Of a stretch of 64,000 bases of DNA, positions 17,579 to 27,182 are shown piece by piece. Within the stretch, counting starts at the first letter, position 1; each line of letters starts with the position of its first letter. The position numbers and the translations under genes were made by a program. Source of the DNA: Gordonia soli NBRC 108243 (GTDB lineage: Bacteria; Actinomycetota; Actinomycetes; Mycobacteriales; Mycobacteriaceae); assembly GCF_000334455.1 (NCBI RefSeq), contig NZ_BANX01000028.1, forward strand, positions 62,001 to 126,000, given 5' to 3'. Below the pieces are notes generated by a model. The model made no database searches, had not been told where the DNA came from, and saw only the letters and a program-made list of their open reading frames with translations.

Positions 17579-18694
17579 TCAGCCGATCAGGGTCGCGTAT
17601 CCCGGCTTGATGACGTCGTCGATGAGCGCGAGGCGCTGGTCGAAGTGCAGGAACGCCGACTTCATCGCGTTGACCGTGAACCGCTCGAAGTCCGACCAGC
17701 CGTAGCCGAACTGTGCTGCCAGCCGATCGAACTCGCGGCTCATGGTGGTGTCGCTCATCAGCCGGTTGTCGGTGTTGACGGTGACCCGGAAGCGGAGTCG
17801 GGCGAGCACGTTGAACGGGTGCTCCGCCATCGACGCGACGGCACCGGTCTGCACGTTCGAGCTCGGACACAGCTCCAGCGGAATCCGCTTGTCGCGCACG
17901 ATGCCCGCGACATCGCCGAGCACGGCCCCCTCGAACGACTCGTCCGCGGGATCGGCTCCTTCGGGGAGCGTGATGTCGTCGATGACCCGGACGCCGTGCC
18001 CCAGCCGGTCGGTCCCGCAGAACGCGATCGCCTCGTGAATCGACGGTAGGCCGAACGCCTCGCCTGCGTGGATGGTGAACCGGGAGTTGTTGGCGCGCAT
18101 GAACTCGAACGCGCCCAGATGCCGGGTGGGAGGATAGCCGGCCTCGGCGCCCGCGATGTCGAACCCGACCACGCCGCGATCGCGATACCGCACCGCCAGT
18201 TCGGCGATCTCGAGTGACCGCGCGGCGTGCCGCATCGCGGTGACCAGACACCGGACCACGATGGGCCGACCGGCGCGGGCGGCGTCCGCCTCACCGTCGG
18301 CGAACCCGCGCAGCACCGCCTCGACCACCTCGTCGAGGGTGAGTCCCGCCTCGAGGTGTTGCTCGGGTGCATAACGGATCTCGGCGTAGACCACCCCGTC
18401 CGCGGCGAGATCCTCGACGCACTCCCGCGCCACCCGCTCGAGGGCGGGGACCGTCTGCATCACCGCGACGGTGTGGGCGAAGGTCTCGAGATAGCGCTCG
18501 AGCGAACCGCTGTCGGCGGCTTCGCGGAACCAGCGGGCCAGGGAGTCGGCATCGTCGGCGGGCAGGTCCTGATAGCCCTGCCGGCGAGCGAGGTCGAGCA
18601 CGGTCGCGGGCCGCAGTCCACCGTCGAGATGGTCGTGCAGGACGACCTTCGGCGCGAGGACAAGGGTGGACGACTCCAGCGGCGTACCGGTCAT
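17579..18694 (-). CDS. add: Adenosine deaminase
   Basis: Deaminates adenosine and deoxyadenosine to inosine forms. 371 residues. Zinc ligands His20 and His22 in LHDHLDGG, catalytic [24 protein letters not shown], and [16 protein letters not shown] for the remaining metal Asp. Its ATG overlaps the deoA stop by four bases (ATGA), so it is the third gene of a cdd-deoA-add operon. Inosine formed here can be split by the punA product. Confidence 0.95.
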   Translation of the reverse strand: MTGTPLESSTLVLAPKVVLHDHLDGGLRPATVLDLARRQGYQDLPADDADSLARWFREAADSGSLERYLETFAHTVAVMQTVPALERVARECVEDLAADGVVYAEIRYAPEQHLEAGLTLDEVVEAVLRGFADGEADAARAGRPIVVRCLVTAMRHAARSLEIAELAVRYRDRGVVGFDIAGAEAGYPPTRHLGAFEFMRANNSRFTIHAGEAFGLPSIHEAIAFCGTDRLGHGVRVIDDITLPEGADPADESFEGAVLGDVAGIVRDKRIPLELCPSSNVQTGAVASMAEHPFNVLARLRFRVTVNTDNRLMSDTTMSREFDRLAAQFGYGWSDFERFTVNAMKSAFLHFDQRLALIDDVIKPGYATLIG

Positions 18695-20010
18695 GAGTCG
18701 ACCGTAACGCGGTCGATGATCAACCGCGGTCGGTCGACCGGCGCCGCGCCGACGGTGAACGCACGGGCGAGCGCATCCCGTGCGCCACTGAAACGTTCGG
18801 GTGTCCGGGTCAGCAGGGTCGCGAGCGGGTCACCCGCGACCACCCGGTCACCGGGCCGGACGTGCAGCAGCACCCCGGCCTCGGCCTGCACCGACTCTCC
18901 GGGTCGCGCCCGACCGGCACCGAGGCGCCATGCCGCGACGCCGACCGAGCGCGCGTCGACCGCTGTCACGTGACCCGACTCCGTCGCGGTGACCACATCC
19001 TCGTGGCGAGCGGTCGGCAGCGGGGCGTCCGGGTCGCCGCCCTGGGCCGCGACCATCGCGCGCCAGGTGTCCATCGCTCGGCCGTTCGCGAGGTGCGCGG
19101 CCGGATCGGCGTCGGTGAGTCCCACCGCGTCGAGCATCTCCCGGGCCAACGCCAGGGTCAGCTCGACGACGTCGGCCGGTCCCCCGCCGGCGAGTACCTC
19201 CACGGACTCCGCGACCTCGACGGCGTTGCCCGATGCCCGCCCGAGGGGTGTGGACATGTCGGTGAGGAGTGCGGAGGTGCGGACACCCGCGTCGGAGCCC
19301 AGCGCGACCATCGTCTCGGCCAGCTCGCGCGACTGGGCCTCGGAGGCCAGGAACGCACCGGAGCCGACCTTGACGTCGAGGACCAGCGCGCCGGTGCCCT
19401 CGGCGATCTTTTTCGACATGATCGAACTGGCGAGCAGGGGGATCGACTCCACCGTCCCGGTCACGTCGCGGAGCGCGTAGAGCTTGCGGTCGGCGGGGGC
19501 GAGATCGCCACCGGCCGCACAGATCACCGCGCCGACCCGCTCCAGGATCGCGACCATCTCCGCACCGTCGACCTCGGCCCGCCACCCCGGGATCGACTCG
19601 AGTTTGTCGAGCGTGCCGCCGGTGTGTCCGAGCCCGCGCCCGGAGAGTTGCGGGACGGCCACCCCGAACGAGGCGATCAGCGGTGTGAGCGGCAGCGTGA
19701 TCTTGTCGCCCACGCCCCCGGTCGAGTGTTTGTCGACCGTCGCGAGTCGCCGGCCGTCGCGCCGCAAACCCGAGAAGTCCATCCGCCGACCGCTGTCGAC
19801 CATGGCGGTGGTCCACCGACCGATCTCGCGGCGGGTCATGCCGCGCAAGAAGATCGCCATCAGCAGCGCCGACATCTGCTCGTCGGCGACGTGTCCGCCG
19901 TGGGTGTGGCGATCCACCATCCAGGCGATCTGGTCGTCCGACAGCTCGCCACCGTCACGTTTGGTCGCGATCACCGAGACCGCGTCGAAGGGCTCGATCG
20001 CCACGCTCAC
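18691..20010 (-). CDS. deoA: Thymidine phosphorylase
   Basis: Phosphorolysis of thymidine and deoxyuridine to base and deoxyribose-1-phosphate. 439 residues. The family motif is present ([18 protein letters not shown]), with [16 protein letters not shown] and [12 protein letters not shown] at the phosphate and base sites. The GTG at 20010 overlaps the cdd stop (GTGA, 20007-20010), which fixes the start; the longer frame runs into cdd. Confidence 0.95.
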   Translation of the reverse strand: MSVAIEPFDAVSVIATKRDGGELSDDQIAWMVDRHTHGGHVADEQMSALLMAIFLRGMTRREIGRWTTAMVDSGRRMDFSGLRRDGRRLATVDKHSTGGVGDKITLPLTPLIASFGVAVPQLSGRGLGHTGGTLDKLESIPGWRAEVDGAEMVAILERVGAVICAAGGDLAPADRKLYALRDVTGTVESIPLLASSIMSKKIAEGTGALVLDVKVGSGAFLASEAQSRELAETMVALGSDAGVRTSALLTDMSTPLGRASGNAVEVAESVEVLAGGGPADVVELTLALAREMLDAVGLTDADPAAHLANGRAMDTWRAMVAAQGGDPDAPLPTARHEDVVTATESGHVTAVDARSVGVAAWRLGAGRARPGESVQAEAGVLLHVRPGDRVVAGDPLATLLTRTPERFSGARDALARAFTVGAAPVDRPRLIIDRVTVDS

Positions 20011-20411
20011 CGCTCCGCGGTGGCGAGATCGTCGGGACCGAAGGCGTCGGGCAGCAGGGTCGCGAGCGTCACGGGGCCTCCGCGATGGTCCACCAGGAGG
20101 TCGGCGCCACCGTGTTCGATGAGCACCTGACGGCATCGCCCGCAGGGCGTCAGGACCTCACCGCGACCGTCGGAGACCGAGACCGCGACCAGCCGGCCAC
20201 CGCCTCCGGACACCAGGTCGGCGACCAGCCCGACCTCGGCGCAGACGCCTAGGCCGTATGAGACATTCTCCACATTGCAACCCACCACGACGCGGCCGTC
20301 AGCGGTGTATCCGGCCGCGCCGACCGGATACCGCGAATACGGGGCGTAGGCATGCGCCATCACCTGAGAGGCTTTGGCGCGCAACAAGGTCCAATCAACC
20401 ACGATGGTCAT
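20007..20411 (-). CDS. cdd: Cytidine deaminase
   Basis: Converts cytidine and deoxycytidine to the uridine forms. 134 residues, the homotetrameric class. Zinc and proton-shuttle residues in NVSYGLGVCAEVGLV (Cys and Glu) and PCGRCRQVL (two Cys). The ATG at 20411 has an AGGAG site eight bases upstream. First gene of the cdd-deoA-add operon; its upstream region is shared with sdhC and contains an iron-box-like site. Confidence 0.95.
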   Translation of the reverse strand: MTIVVDWTLLRAKASQVMAHAYAPYSRYPVGAAGYTADGRVVVGCNVENVSYGLGVCAEVGLVADLVSGGGGRLVAVSVSDGRGEVLTPCGRCRQVLIEHGGADLLVDHRGGPVTLATLLPDAFGPDDLATAER

Positions 20412-20455
20412 CGAGAGCTCCTGGGACGGGCGGCACGCCGCCTGGGTGTGAGATT

Positions 20456-20481
20456 CCTTACCAGAGGCTAGCTTGGTAAGG
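20456..20481. promoter_or_regulatory. Inverted repeat CCTTACCA/TGGTAAGG in the cdd-sdhC gap
   Basis: Eight-base perfect inverted repeat (20456-20463 and 20474-20481) with a 10-base spacer. Its right arm overlaps the iron-box-like site at 20472-20490. Could be an operator or a hairpin. Confidence 0.45.
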
Positions 20482-20490
20482 CAAACCTAA
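20472..20490. promoter_or_regulatory. Candidate IdeR/DtxR iron box between cdd and sdhCDAB
   Basis: Matches the 19-bp iron-box consensus TTAGGTTAGGCTAACCTAA at 15 of 19 positions, with the right half CAAACCTAA nearly perfect. It lies 61 bases from the cdd start and 145 bases before the sdhC ATG. SDH carries three iron-sulfur clusters and haem, so iron control is sensible. Confidence 0.55.
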
Positions 20491-20635
20491 GTCGAGAATC
20501 GTTGTCTCTCAGATCGGTTCGGGCAATTAACTCCTCGACTCACCATAGGTTTAGAGTCGTTTCTGTGGGTCCGTGGCCGATCCGAAACCCTCCGGTAGGC
20601 CTCATCCATCGACGACGTTGGAGGCCGATTTCCCG

Positions 20636-21043
20636 ATGAGCACCCCCACCGAGGTGGCACCTGCGCCGGTGCGCAAACGCTCTTTGTACCGAGGCGACCC
20701 GGGTATGTGGTCGTGGGTGCTCCACCGGATCACCGGTGTCACCATCTTCTTCTTCTTGTTCGTCCACGTGCTGGACACCGCGGTCATCCGCATCGACCCG
20801 AACAAGTACTCCGAGATCATCGAGACGTATAAGACGCCGATCATCGGCCTGATGGAGATCGCACTCGTGGCGTGCGTCCTCTATCACGCACTCAACGGCG
20901 TCCGCATCATCCTGGTCGACTTCTGGTCCAAGGGACCTAAGTACCAGCGCCAGATGCTCTGGGCGATCCTCACCCTCTTCGTGGTCATCTTCGGCGCGGC
21001 GGCCATCCGCCTGCTGCAGATCCTCATCACCCACTCGCTCTAG
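20636..21043 (+). CDS. sdhC: Succinate dehydrogenase cytochrome b subunit
   Basis: Membrane anchor of complex II, binding haem and quinone. 135 residues with three hydrophobic segments; LYRGDPGMWSWVLHRITG is characteristic of actinobacterial SdhC, with a candidate haem His in LFVHVLD. The ATG at 20636 has a GGAGG site 11 bases upstream; a GTG at 20573 would add 21 residues. First gene of sdhCDAB. The 220-base leader region contains the iron-box-like site and a TAGAGT -10 candidate at 20552. Confidence 0.93.
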   Translation: MSTPTEVAPAPVRKRSLYRGDPGMWSWVLHRITGVTIFFFLFVHVLDTAVIRIDPNKYSEIIETYKTPIIGLMEIALVACVLYHALNGVRIILVDFWSKGPKYQRQMLWAILTLFVVIFGAAAIRLLQILITHSL

Positions 21044-21052
21044 GAGGCCGAG

Positions 21053-21511
21053 ATGACGACATCACAGACCCCCTCGGGCGTCGCGAAGAGCCTCGGCACC
21101 GCCTACGACCGGCCGGCGAGTCTCGACAACCCGCGCTCGCCCCGTAAGCCCAAGGGCGGCAACTTCGAGAAGAACGCATGGCTGTTCATGCGCTTCTCGG
21201 GCCTCGCCCTGATCATCCTGACCATCGGCCACATGTTCATCATGCTGGCGTGGGACGACGGTGTGCACCGCATCGACGCCTCGTTCGTCGCGGCACGCTG
21301 GCGCGAACCGTTCTGGCAGGTCTGGGACCTGTCGATGCTGTGGCTGGCGCAGCTGCACGGCGGCAACGGTGTCCGCACCGTCATCGCCGACTACTCGCGC
21401 AAGGACTCGACCCGCTTCTGGCTGAACGTCCTGCTCGCGATCTCGATGATCCTCACGCTCGTCCTGGGCTCGTACGCCCTGCTGACCTTCGACGTCAACA
21501 GCGTCGGCTGA
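21053..21511 (+). CDS. sdhD: Succinate dehydrogenase hydrophobic membrane anchor
   Basis: Second membrane subunit of complex II, 152 residues with three membrane segments. The N-terminal ~40 residues are soluble and basic; a His in TIGHMFIMLAW and the motif LHGGNGVRTVI are typical of the SdhD partner. AGGAGG stands immediately upstream of the ATG, nine bases after sdhC. Confidence 0.93.
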   Translation: MTTSQTPSGVAKSLGTAYDRPASLDNPRSPRKPKGGNFEKNAWLFMRFSGLALIILTIGHMFIMLAWDDGVHRIDASFVAARWREPFWQVWDLSMLWLAQLHGGNGVRTVIADYSRKDSTRFWLNVLLAISMILTLVLGSYALLTFDVNSVG

Positions 21512-21527
21512 AGGGAGTCCCGACACC

Positions 21528-23282
21528 ATGCAGGAACATCGCTATGACGTCGTCATCGTGGGTGCCGGCGGCGCGGGTATGCGCGCCGCGATCGAGGCCG
21601 CCCCGCGTGCGCGCACCGCGGTCCTGACCAAGCTCTACCCCACTCGCAGCCACACCGGCGCCGCGCAGGGTGGCATGTGTGCCGCCCTGGCGAACGTCGA
21701 GGAGGACAACTGGGAGTGGCACACCTTCGACACCGTCAAGGGCGGCGACTACCTCGCCGACCAGGACGCCGTCGAGATCATGGCCAAGGAGGCCATCGAC
21801 GCGGTGCTGGACCTGGAGAAGATGGGTCTGCCCTTCAACCGCACGCCCGAGGGCAAGATCGACCAGCGCCGCTTCGGCGGTCACACCCGCGATCACGGCA
21901 AGTCGCCGGTCCGTCGCGCGTGCTACGCGGCCGACCGCACCGGCCACATGATCCTGCAGACGCTCTACCAGAACTGCGTCAAACACGACGTCGAGTTCTT
22001 CAACGAGTTCTACGCACTCGACATCAGCCTCACCGAGAACGCCGACGGTGAGCAGGTCGCCAACGGCGTGGTCGCCTACGAGCTCGCGACCGGCGAGATC
22101 CACGTCTTCCACGCCAAGTCGATCGTCTTCGCGACCGGTGGGTCGGGCCGTATGTACAAGACGACCTCCAACGCACACACCCTGACCGGTGACGGGATGG
22201 GCATCGTGTTCCGCAAGGGCCTGCCGCTGGAGGACATGGAGTTCCACCAGTTCCACCCGACCGGCCTGGCCGGCCTGGGCATCCTCATCTCCGAGGCGGT
22301 CCGCGGTGAGGGCGGCATTCTCCGCAACAAGGACGGCGAGCGCTTCATGGAGCGCTACGCCCCCACCATCAAGGACCTCGCGCCGCGCGACATCGTGGCG
22401 CGGTCGATGGTGCTCGAGGTGTTGGAGGGCCGCGGCGCGGGCCCGAACGGCGACTACGTCTACATCGACGTGACGCACCTCGGCGAGGACGTCCTCAACG
22501 AGAAACTCCCCGACATCACCGAGTTCGCGCGCACCTACCTCGGCGTCGACCCGGTGACCGAGTACGTGCCGGTGTACCCCACCTGCCACTACGTGATGGG
22601 CGGCATACCGACCAACATCGAGGGTCAGGTGCTCCGCAACAACGACGAGATCGTGCACGGGCTGTACGCCGCGGGCGAGTGCGCGTGCGTCTCGGTGCAC
22701 GGCGCCAACCGTCTCGGCACCAACTCGCTGCTCGACATCAACGTCTTCGGCCGTCGCGCCGGGATCGCCGCGGCCGACTACGCGAACTCCGCCGAGTTCG
22801 TCGAACTGCCGGAGACCCCGACCAAGATGGTCGACGACTGGCTGGAGGTCCTGCTCTCCGACCACGGTCACGAGCGTGTCGCCGACATCCGCACCGAGCT
22901 GCAGGCGTCGATGGACAACAACGCGTCGGTGTTCCGCACCGAGGAGACCCTCAAGCAGGCGCTCACCGATGTGCACAGCCTCAAGGAGCGCTATGACCAC
23001 ATCCGTATCCAGGACAAGGGCAAGCGGTTCAACTCCGACCTCCTCGAGGCCATCGAGCTGGGCTTCTTGCTCGAGATGGCCGAGGTCACGGTCGTCGGTG
23101 CGCTGAACCGCAAGGAATCGCGCGGCGGCCACGCCCGCGAGGACTACCCCGATCGCGACGACGTCAACTACATGCGGCACACGATGGCCTACAAGAAGGG
23201 CGACACCCTTCTCTCGGACATCGATCTGGACTACAAGCCCGTGATCCAGACCCGCTACGAGCCGATGGAGCGTAAGTACTGA
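21528..23282 (+). CDS. sdhA: Succinate dehydrogenase flavoprotein subunit
   Basis: Catalytic subunit that oxidises succinate to fumarate. 584 residues. FAD motif VVIVGAGGAGMRAAIEA, the covalent-flavin His in RSHTGAAQGGM, catalytic region GGHTRDHGKSPVRRACYAAD and substrate loop HQFHPTGLAG. Intact and of normal length. Its stop overlaps the sdhB start by one base (TGATG), so A and B are coupled. Confidence 0.97.
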   Translation: MQEHRYDVVIVGAGGAGMRAAIEAAPRARTAVLTKLYPTRSHTGAAQGGMCAALANVEEDNWEWHTFDTVKGGDYLADQDAVEIMAKEAIDAVLDLEKMGLPFNRTPEGKIDQRRFGGHTRDHGKSPVRRACYAADRTGHMILQTLYQNCVKHDVEFFNEFYALDISLTENADGEQVANGVVAYELATGEIHVFHAKSIVFATGGSGRMYKTTSNAHTLTGDGMGIVFRKGLPLEDMEFHQFHPTGLAGLGILISEAVRGEGGILRNKDGERFMERYAPTIKDLAPRDIVARSMVLEVLEGRGAGPNGDYVYIDVTHLGEDVLNEKLPDITEFARTYLGVDPVTEYVPVYPTCHYVMGGIPTNIEGQVLRNNDEIVHGLYAAGECACVSVHGANRLGTNSLLDINVFGRRAGIAAADYANSAEFVELPETPTKMVDDWLEVLLSDHGHERVADIRTELQASMDNNASVFRTEETLKQALTDVHSLKERYDHIRIQDKGKRFNSDLLEAIELGFLLEMAEVTVVGALNRKESRGGHAREDYPDRDDVNYMRHTMAYKKGDTLLSDIDLDYKPVIQTRYEPMERKY

Positions 23283-24070
23283 TGACCGCTGTCATGGAGA
23301 ACCCGGCGCCCTCCTCCGACGAGCCGCCACTGCCACCGGTGCCCGACGAGGCCACCATGGTCACGCTCAAGATCTATCGGTTCAACCCCGAGAACCCCGA
23401 CGCCCAGGGCTTCGAGAGCTTCCGCGTCCCGGCGCTACCGACGGACCGTCTGCTCAACCTGCTCCTCTACGTGAAGGGCTACCTCGACGGCACGCTGACC
23501 TTCCGTCGCAGCTGTGCGCACGGCGTGTGCGGCTCGGACGCGATGCGCATCAACGGCGTCAACCGTCTCGCCTGCAAGCTCCTGATGAAGGACCTGCTGC
23601 CCAAGGACTCGTCCAAGGAGATCACCATCACCGTCGAGCCCATCAAGGGCCTCCCGGTGGAGAAGGATCTCGTGGTCGACATGGAACCCTTCTTCGACGC
23701 GTACCGCGCGATCAAGCCGTTCCTGGTGACGTCGGGCAACGAGCCGACGCGCGAGCGTATCCAGAGCCAGTCCGACCGCGCACGTTTCGACGACACCACC
23801 AAGTGCATCCTCTGCGCGTGCTGCACGACCAGTTGCCCGGTGTTCTGGAACGAGGGCAGCTACTTCGGCCCGGCAGCGATCGTCAACGCCCACCGGTTCA
23901 TCTTCGACAGCCGTGACGAGGCTGCCGTGGAGCGTTTGGACATCCTGAACGACGTCGATGGCGTCTGGCGCTGCCGCACCACGTTCAACTGCACCGACGC
24001 CTGCCCGCGCGGCATCCAGGTGACCCAGGCGATCCAGGAGGTCAAGCGCGCGCTGATGTTCTCGCGCTGA
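23282..24070 (+). CDS. sdhB: Succinate dehydrogenase iron-sulfur subunit
   Basis: Electron-transfer subunit with three clusters, 262 residues. [2Fe-2S] ligands in RRSCAHGVCGSD plus a later LAC, with Asp as the fourth ligand as in E. coli; CILCACCTTSCP and CRTTFNCTDACPRGI hold the [4Fe-4S] and [3Fe-4S] clusters. The first ~28 residues form a Pro-rich extension. Last gene of the operon, followed by a strong hairpin. Confidence 0.97.
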   Translation: MTAVMENPAPSSDEPPLPPVPDEATMVTLKIYRFNPENPDAQGFESFRVPALPTDRLLNLLLYVKGYLDGTLTFRRSCAHGVCGSDAMRINGVNRLACKLLMKDLLPKDSSKEITITVEPIKGLPVEKDLVVDMEPFFDAYRAIKPFLVTSGNEPTRERIQSQSDRARFDDTTKCILCACCTTSCPVFWNEGSYFGPAAIVNAHRFIFDSRDEAAVERLDILNDVDGVWRCRTTFNCTDACPRGIQVTQAIQEVKRALMFSR

Positions 24071-24090
24071 CCTTCTCGAGCAGATCCATT

Positions 24091-24128
24091 CGAACGGTGC
24101 CCGGCGGAACCACGCCGGGCACCGTTCG
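24091..24128 (+). terminator. Intrinsic terminator of sdhCDAB
   Basis: Two perfect 15-base arms (24091-24105 and 24114-24128) around an eight-base loop, 20 bases after the sdhB stop, followed by a short CGTCTT. Confidence 0.75.
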
Positions 24129-24180
24129 CGTCTTATCCCCGACGCCCAGATCGTCCGATCGTCGCGAAGGGATTCAACTC

Positions 24181-24672
24181 ATGCCGTTCTCATCTGCGGT
24201 CTCCGCACCCACCCGGTCCAGGGGCGCCCACCCCACCGCGCCCGGCGCGGGGCGACACCACGTCCGCGCCAGGAAGTCAGCCACCGCAACGCTTCTCACG
24301 GCAATCGTGCTGGCCGCACTCGGTTCGTGCGGTCTGGTGTCCGCGCCGGCCCTCGCGTCACCGCGCGCACCCGGCGACGGCGACCGGATCAGCATCGTCG
24401 TCACGTCCGACCGTCAGTGGAACGAGGGCATGGTCTGGCACGACGCACGCAACCGGTTGCGTCACCAGTCCGACCTCCCGCTGCCCTCCTTCGATCCGCG
24501 ATCGAAACTGTGGACCGGGACGCTGACCTTCCTCAGTCGGGTCGAACGTCAGCGGTTCGACGTCACGTTCACCACCGACGGTCGATACGCGCGATGCGTC
24601 GTGCGGGTCAACGACGTGACGCTGCACCACCAGGAGCGTCGCGGCGGTCACGCCATCGCCCGCTGCGGGTGA
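24181..24672 (+). CDS. Small secreted protein, unknown function
   Basis: 163 residues. A long basic N-region is followed by a hydrophobic core (ATLLTAIVLAALGSCGL) and a signal-peptidase site near APALA-SP, so export is likely. The mature part is about 95 residues with two cysteines that could form a disulfide, and the motif DRQWNEGMVWHDARNRL. The family is not recognised. It stands alone after the sdh terminator; the ATG at 24181 has a weak AGGGA site. Confidence 0.6.
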   Translation: MPFSSAVSAPTRSRGAHPTAPGAGRHHVRARKSATATLLTAIVLAALGSCGLVSAPALASPRAPGDGDRISIVVTSDRQWNEGMVWHDARNRLRHQSDLPLPSFDPRSKLWTGTLTFLSRVERQRFDVTFTTDGRYARCVVRVNDVTLHHQERRGGHAIARCG

Positions 24673-24814
24673 CGGAGTCGGCGGCCACCTGGACGCTCGA
24701 CCATTGATTCAGTCGGTCAACCGCCAACCCGATAGCAAAATCCGTTGTTGACGCGCGAACTGAGTGCGGAAATCGTAGTCTGATCCCATCATGCGACCAT
24801 GACCGGGAGATGCC

Positions 24815-26320
24815 ATGTCGGATACCGTCCACGCCGAGATCCACACCGGTGACAAAGGGCTGCGCGCCGGGTCCATCGGACTCGTCGGCAACGTGATCAT
24901 CGGACTGTCGGCGGTGGCACCCGCCTACAGTCTCGCGGCAACCCTCGGCTTCGTCGTCGCCGCCGTGCACACCAAGTCGCCGGCGATGTTCGTCATCGCC
25001 TTCATCCCGATGCTGCTGGTCGCCTTCGCCTATCGTGAGTTGGCCCGTGACACCCCGGACTGCGGGACCACCTTCACCTGGGGCACCAAGGCGTTCGGGC
25101 CGTGGATCGGCTGGATCGGCGGTTGGGGTCTCGCGGTGTCGGCGATCATCGTGCTGGCCAACGTGGCCGAGATCGCGGCGGTGTATCTCCTGCGGTTCCT
25201 GCACCTCGACTCCTGGGCCGACACCCTCTGGATCAAGGTGCTGTTGGGCTGTGTCTTCATCGCGGCGATGACCTACATCAGCATCCGCGGCATCGTGATC
25301 AGCGAGCGGATGCAGGCCGTCCTGATGTTCGTGCAGTTCGCGGTGCTGATCCTGGCCAGCGTGATCGCTCTGGTCAAGGTCGGCACCGGACATGCCGGCG
25401 ACCAGGCAGTGACACCCGAGATCGGCTGGCTGTGGCCGAGCGGGCTCAGTCAGTCGGAGATCGCCGCCGCGGTGATCCTCTGCATCTTCATCTACTGGGG
25501 CTGGGACGCCTGCCTCGCCATCGGCGAGGAGACCAAGGACCCGGAGAAGACACCCGGCCGAGCCGCCGTGATCACCTGCCTGATCCTGGTCGCGACCTAC
25601 GTCCTGGTCGCCTACGCGGTGCAGTCCTTCGCCGGTTTCGGCGACACCGGGATCGGGCTCAACAACCCGGAGAACGCCGACGACGTCCTGACCATCCTCG
25701 GCGAACCCGTCGCCGGGGGCTTCATGGCCGCCGCCCTGCTGCTGACCGTCAGCGTCTCGGCGCTGTCGTCCACGCAGTCGACCATCCTGCCGACCGCACG
25801 CGGCAGCTTGTCGATGGCGGTCTACAAGGCACTGCCCGAACGGTTCGCCGCCATCCATCCGCGCTACATGACGCCCGCGTTCGGTACCGCCGTCATGGGC
25901 TTCTCGGCTCTCGCCTTCTACCTGGTGCTCTCGCTCCTCAGCCAGAACACCCTGGGCGACTCGATCGCCTCGCTGGGACTCGCAGTCGCCTTCTACTACG
26001 GCATCACCGCGTACTCGTGCGTCTGGTACTTCCGGCGATCACTGTTCACCTCCGCCCGCCACTTCTTCATGCGCGGTCTGTTCCCGCTTCTCGGTGGCAT
26101 AGCCATGACGTGGGCCTTCCTCAAGAGCGCGATCGACATGATCAAGCCCGACTACGGATCGACCTCGGTCGGCGGGATCGGTGGCGTCTTCATCCTCGGC
26201 GTCGGCATGCTGGTGCTCGGTATACCGCTCATGCTGGCCTGCTTCGCCCACAACAGCGACTTCTTCCGCGGCAAGACGCTCACCGCGACCACGGAGGTGA
26301 AGGTTCCCGATGTCTACTGA
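24815..26320 (+). CDS. APC-superfamily amino acid or amine permease
   Basis: 501 residues with about 12 membrane segments; IGLVGNVIIGLSAVAPAYSL at the first segment is typical of APC permeases with the GxxxG-type substrate loop. It imports amino acids or polyamines by cation symport or exchange. CGGGAGA lies upstream of the ATG, and a TAGTCT -10 candidate is at 24776. A stress protein gene overlaps its end by 11 bases. Neighbouring oxidase, aldehyde dehydrogenase and aminotransferase genes suggest an amine substrate. Confidence 0.87.
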   Translation: MSDTVHAEIHTGDKGLRAGSIGLVGNVIIGLSAVAPAYSLAATLGFVVAAVHTKSPAMFVIAFIPMLLVAFAYRELARDTPDCGTTFTWGTKAFGPWIGWIGGWGLAVSAIIVLANVAEIAAVYLLRFLHLDSWADTLWIKVLLGCVFIAAMTYISIRGIVISERMQAVLMFVQFAVLILASVIALVKVGTGHAGDQAVTPEIGWLWPSGLSQSEIAAAVILCIFIYWGWDACLAIGEETKDPEKTPGRAAVITCLILVATYVLVAYAVQSFAGFGDTGIGLNNPENADDVLTILGEPVAGGFMAAALLLTVSVSALSSTQSTILPTARGSLSMAVYKALPERFAAIHPRYMTPAFGTAVMGFSALAFYLVLSLLSQNTLGDSIASLGLAVAFYYGITAYSCVWYFRRSLFTSARHFFMRGLFPLLGGIAMTWAFLKSAIDMIKPDYGSTSVGGIGGVFILGVGMLVLGIPLMLACFAHNSDFFRGKTLTATTEVKVPDVY

Positions 26321-27182
26321 ACCCGTCACCCGACTCACCGTCGGGTATCTGGCGACACCGTCCGGCGACGACGGCGTGGCCCTCGCGGTGGCCATCGCCG
26401 GTGCGACCGGCGCGAGCATCGACCTCGTCTGCGTCGTCCACCCGGTGGAATACGACGGCACCCCCGGTCTCGCCGGTTACCAGGAACGACTGGAGAACCA
26501 GGCTGCGGAGTGGTTGGCCGACGGTGCCGGGCGCATCCCGGAGGGCATCGACAAACGCGCGATCGTCACGGTGCACGACTCGTTCACCGGTGGACTGGTC
26601 GAGGTCGCCGAACAGTCCGGCGCGTCGATGATCGTCGTCGGCGGAACCGGCGACGGGCTGCTCCGCAGACACACACTCGGCACCATCAGCACCGAGCTGC
26701 TGCACTCGTCACCGCTACCGGTCGCCCTCGCACCACGCGGCTACGCCGATCGGGCGACGCCGTACGTCGACATGGTCACCGTCGCCGTCCCGGTCCGAAC
26801 CTCCAGCGACAACCCGCTACCGTTCGCCGTCGGGCTGGCCCGCCAGGCGCAGCTCGACCTCCGGCTTCTCTCCCTGGTGTCCTCGGACGACCCGACGCGC
26901 GACGACACCGAACGCACCGCACGCGACCGCCGGATCGCCGCCGCCGAACAGCTCCTCGCCGCCACCCGGGAGTCGGTGGGCACCGAACTCGACGTGGACT
27001 CGCTGGTCGCCGACGGCCCCACCCTCGACGAGGCACTCGACAAGCTCCCCTGGGACGAGGGTGACATCGTGGCGGTCGGCTCCGGCCACCTCGGTCGCCC
27101 GAACCGGGTCTTCTTGGGCAGCACGGCGGCCCGCATCCTGCGGTGGACGACGGCGCCGGTGGTGGTGACGCCGCGATCATGA
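26310..27182 (+). CDS. Universal stress protein, two UspA domains
   Basis: 290 residues in two tandem UspA-like halves (about 1-145 and 146-290). The first ends with ASMIVVGGTGDGLLRRHTLG then SPLPVALAP; the second ends with DIVAVGSGHLGRPNRVFLGS and APVVVTP, the nucleotide-binding signatures. Overlaps the permease by 11 bases and the amidotransferase by four (ATGA). A Usp paired with a permease may bind or modulate it; that role is inference. Confidence 0.85.
   Translation: MSTEPVTRLTVGYLATPSGDDGVALAVAIAGATGASIDLVCVVHPVEYDGTPGLAGYQERLENQAAEWLADGAGRIPEGIDKRAIVTVHDSFTGGLVEVAEQSGASMIVVGGTGDGLLRRHTLGTISTELLHSSPLPVALAPRGYADRATPYVDMVTVAVPVRTSSDNPLPFAVGLARQAQLDLRLLSLVSSDDPTRDDTERTARDRRIAAAEQLLAATRESVGTELDVDSLVADGPTLDEALDKLPWDEGDIVAVGSGHLGRPNRVFLGSTAARILRWTTAPVVVTPRS

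Noticed and set aside
21495..23180. 561-codon open frame opposite sdhA
   Set aside because: Antisense shadow; sdhA is intact.
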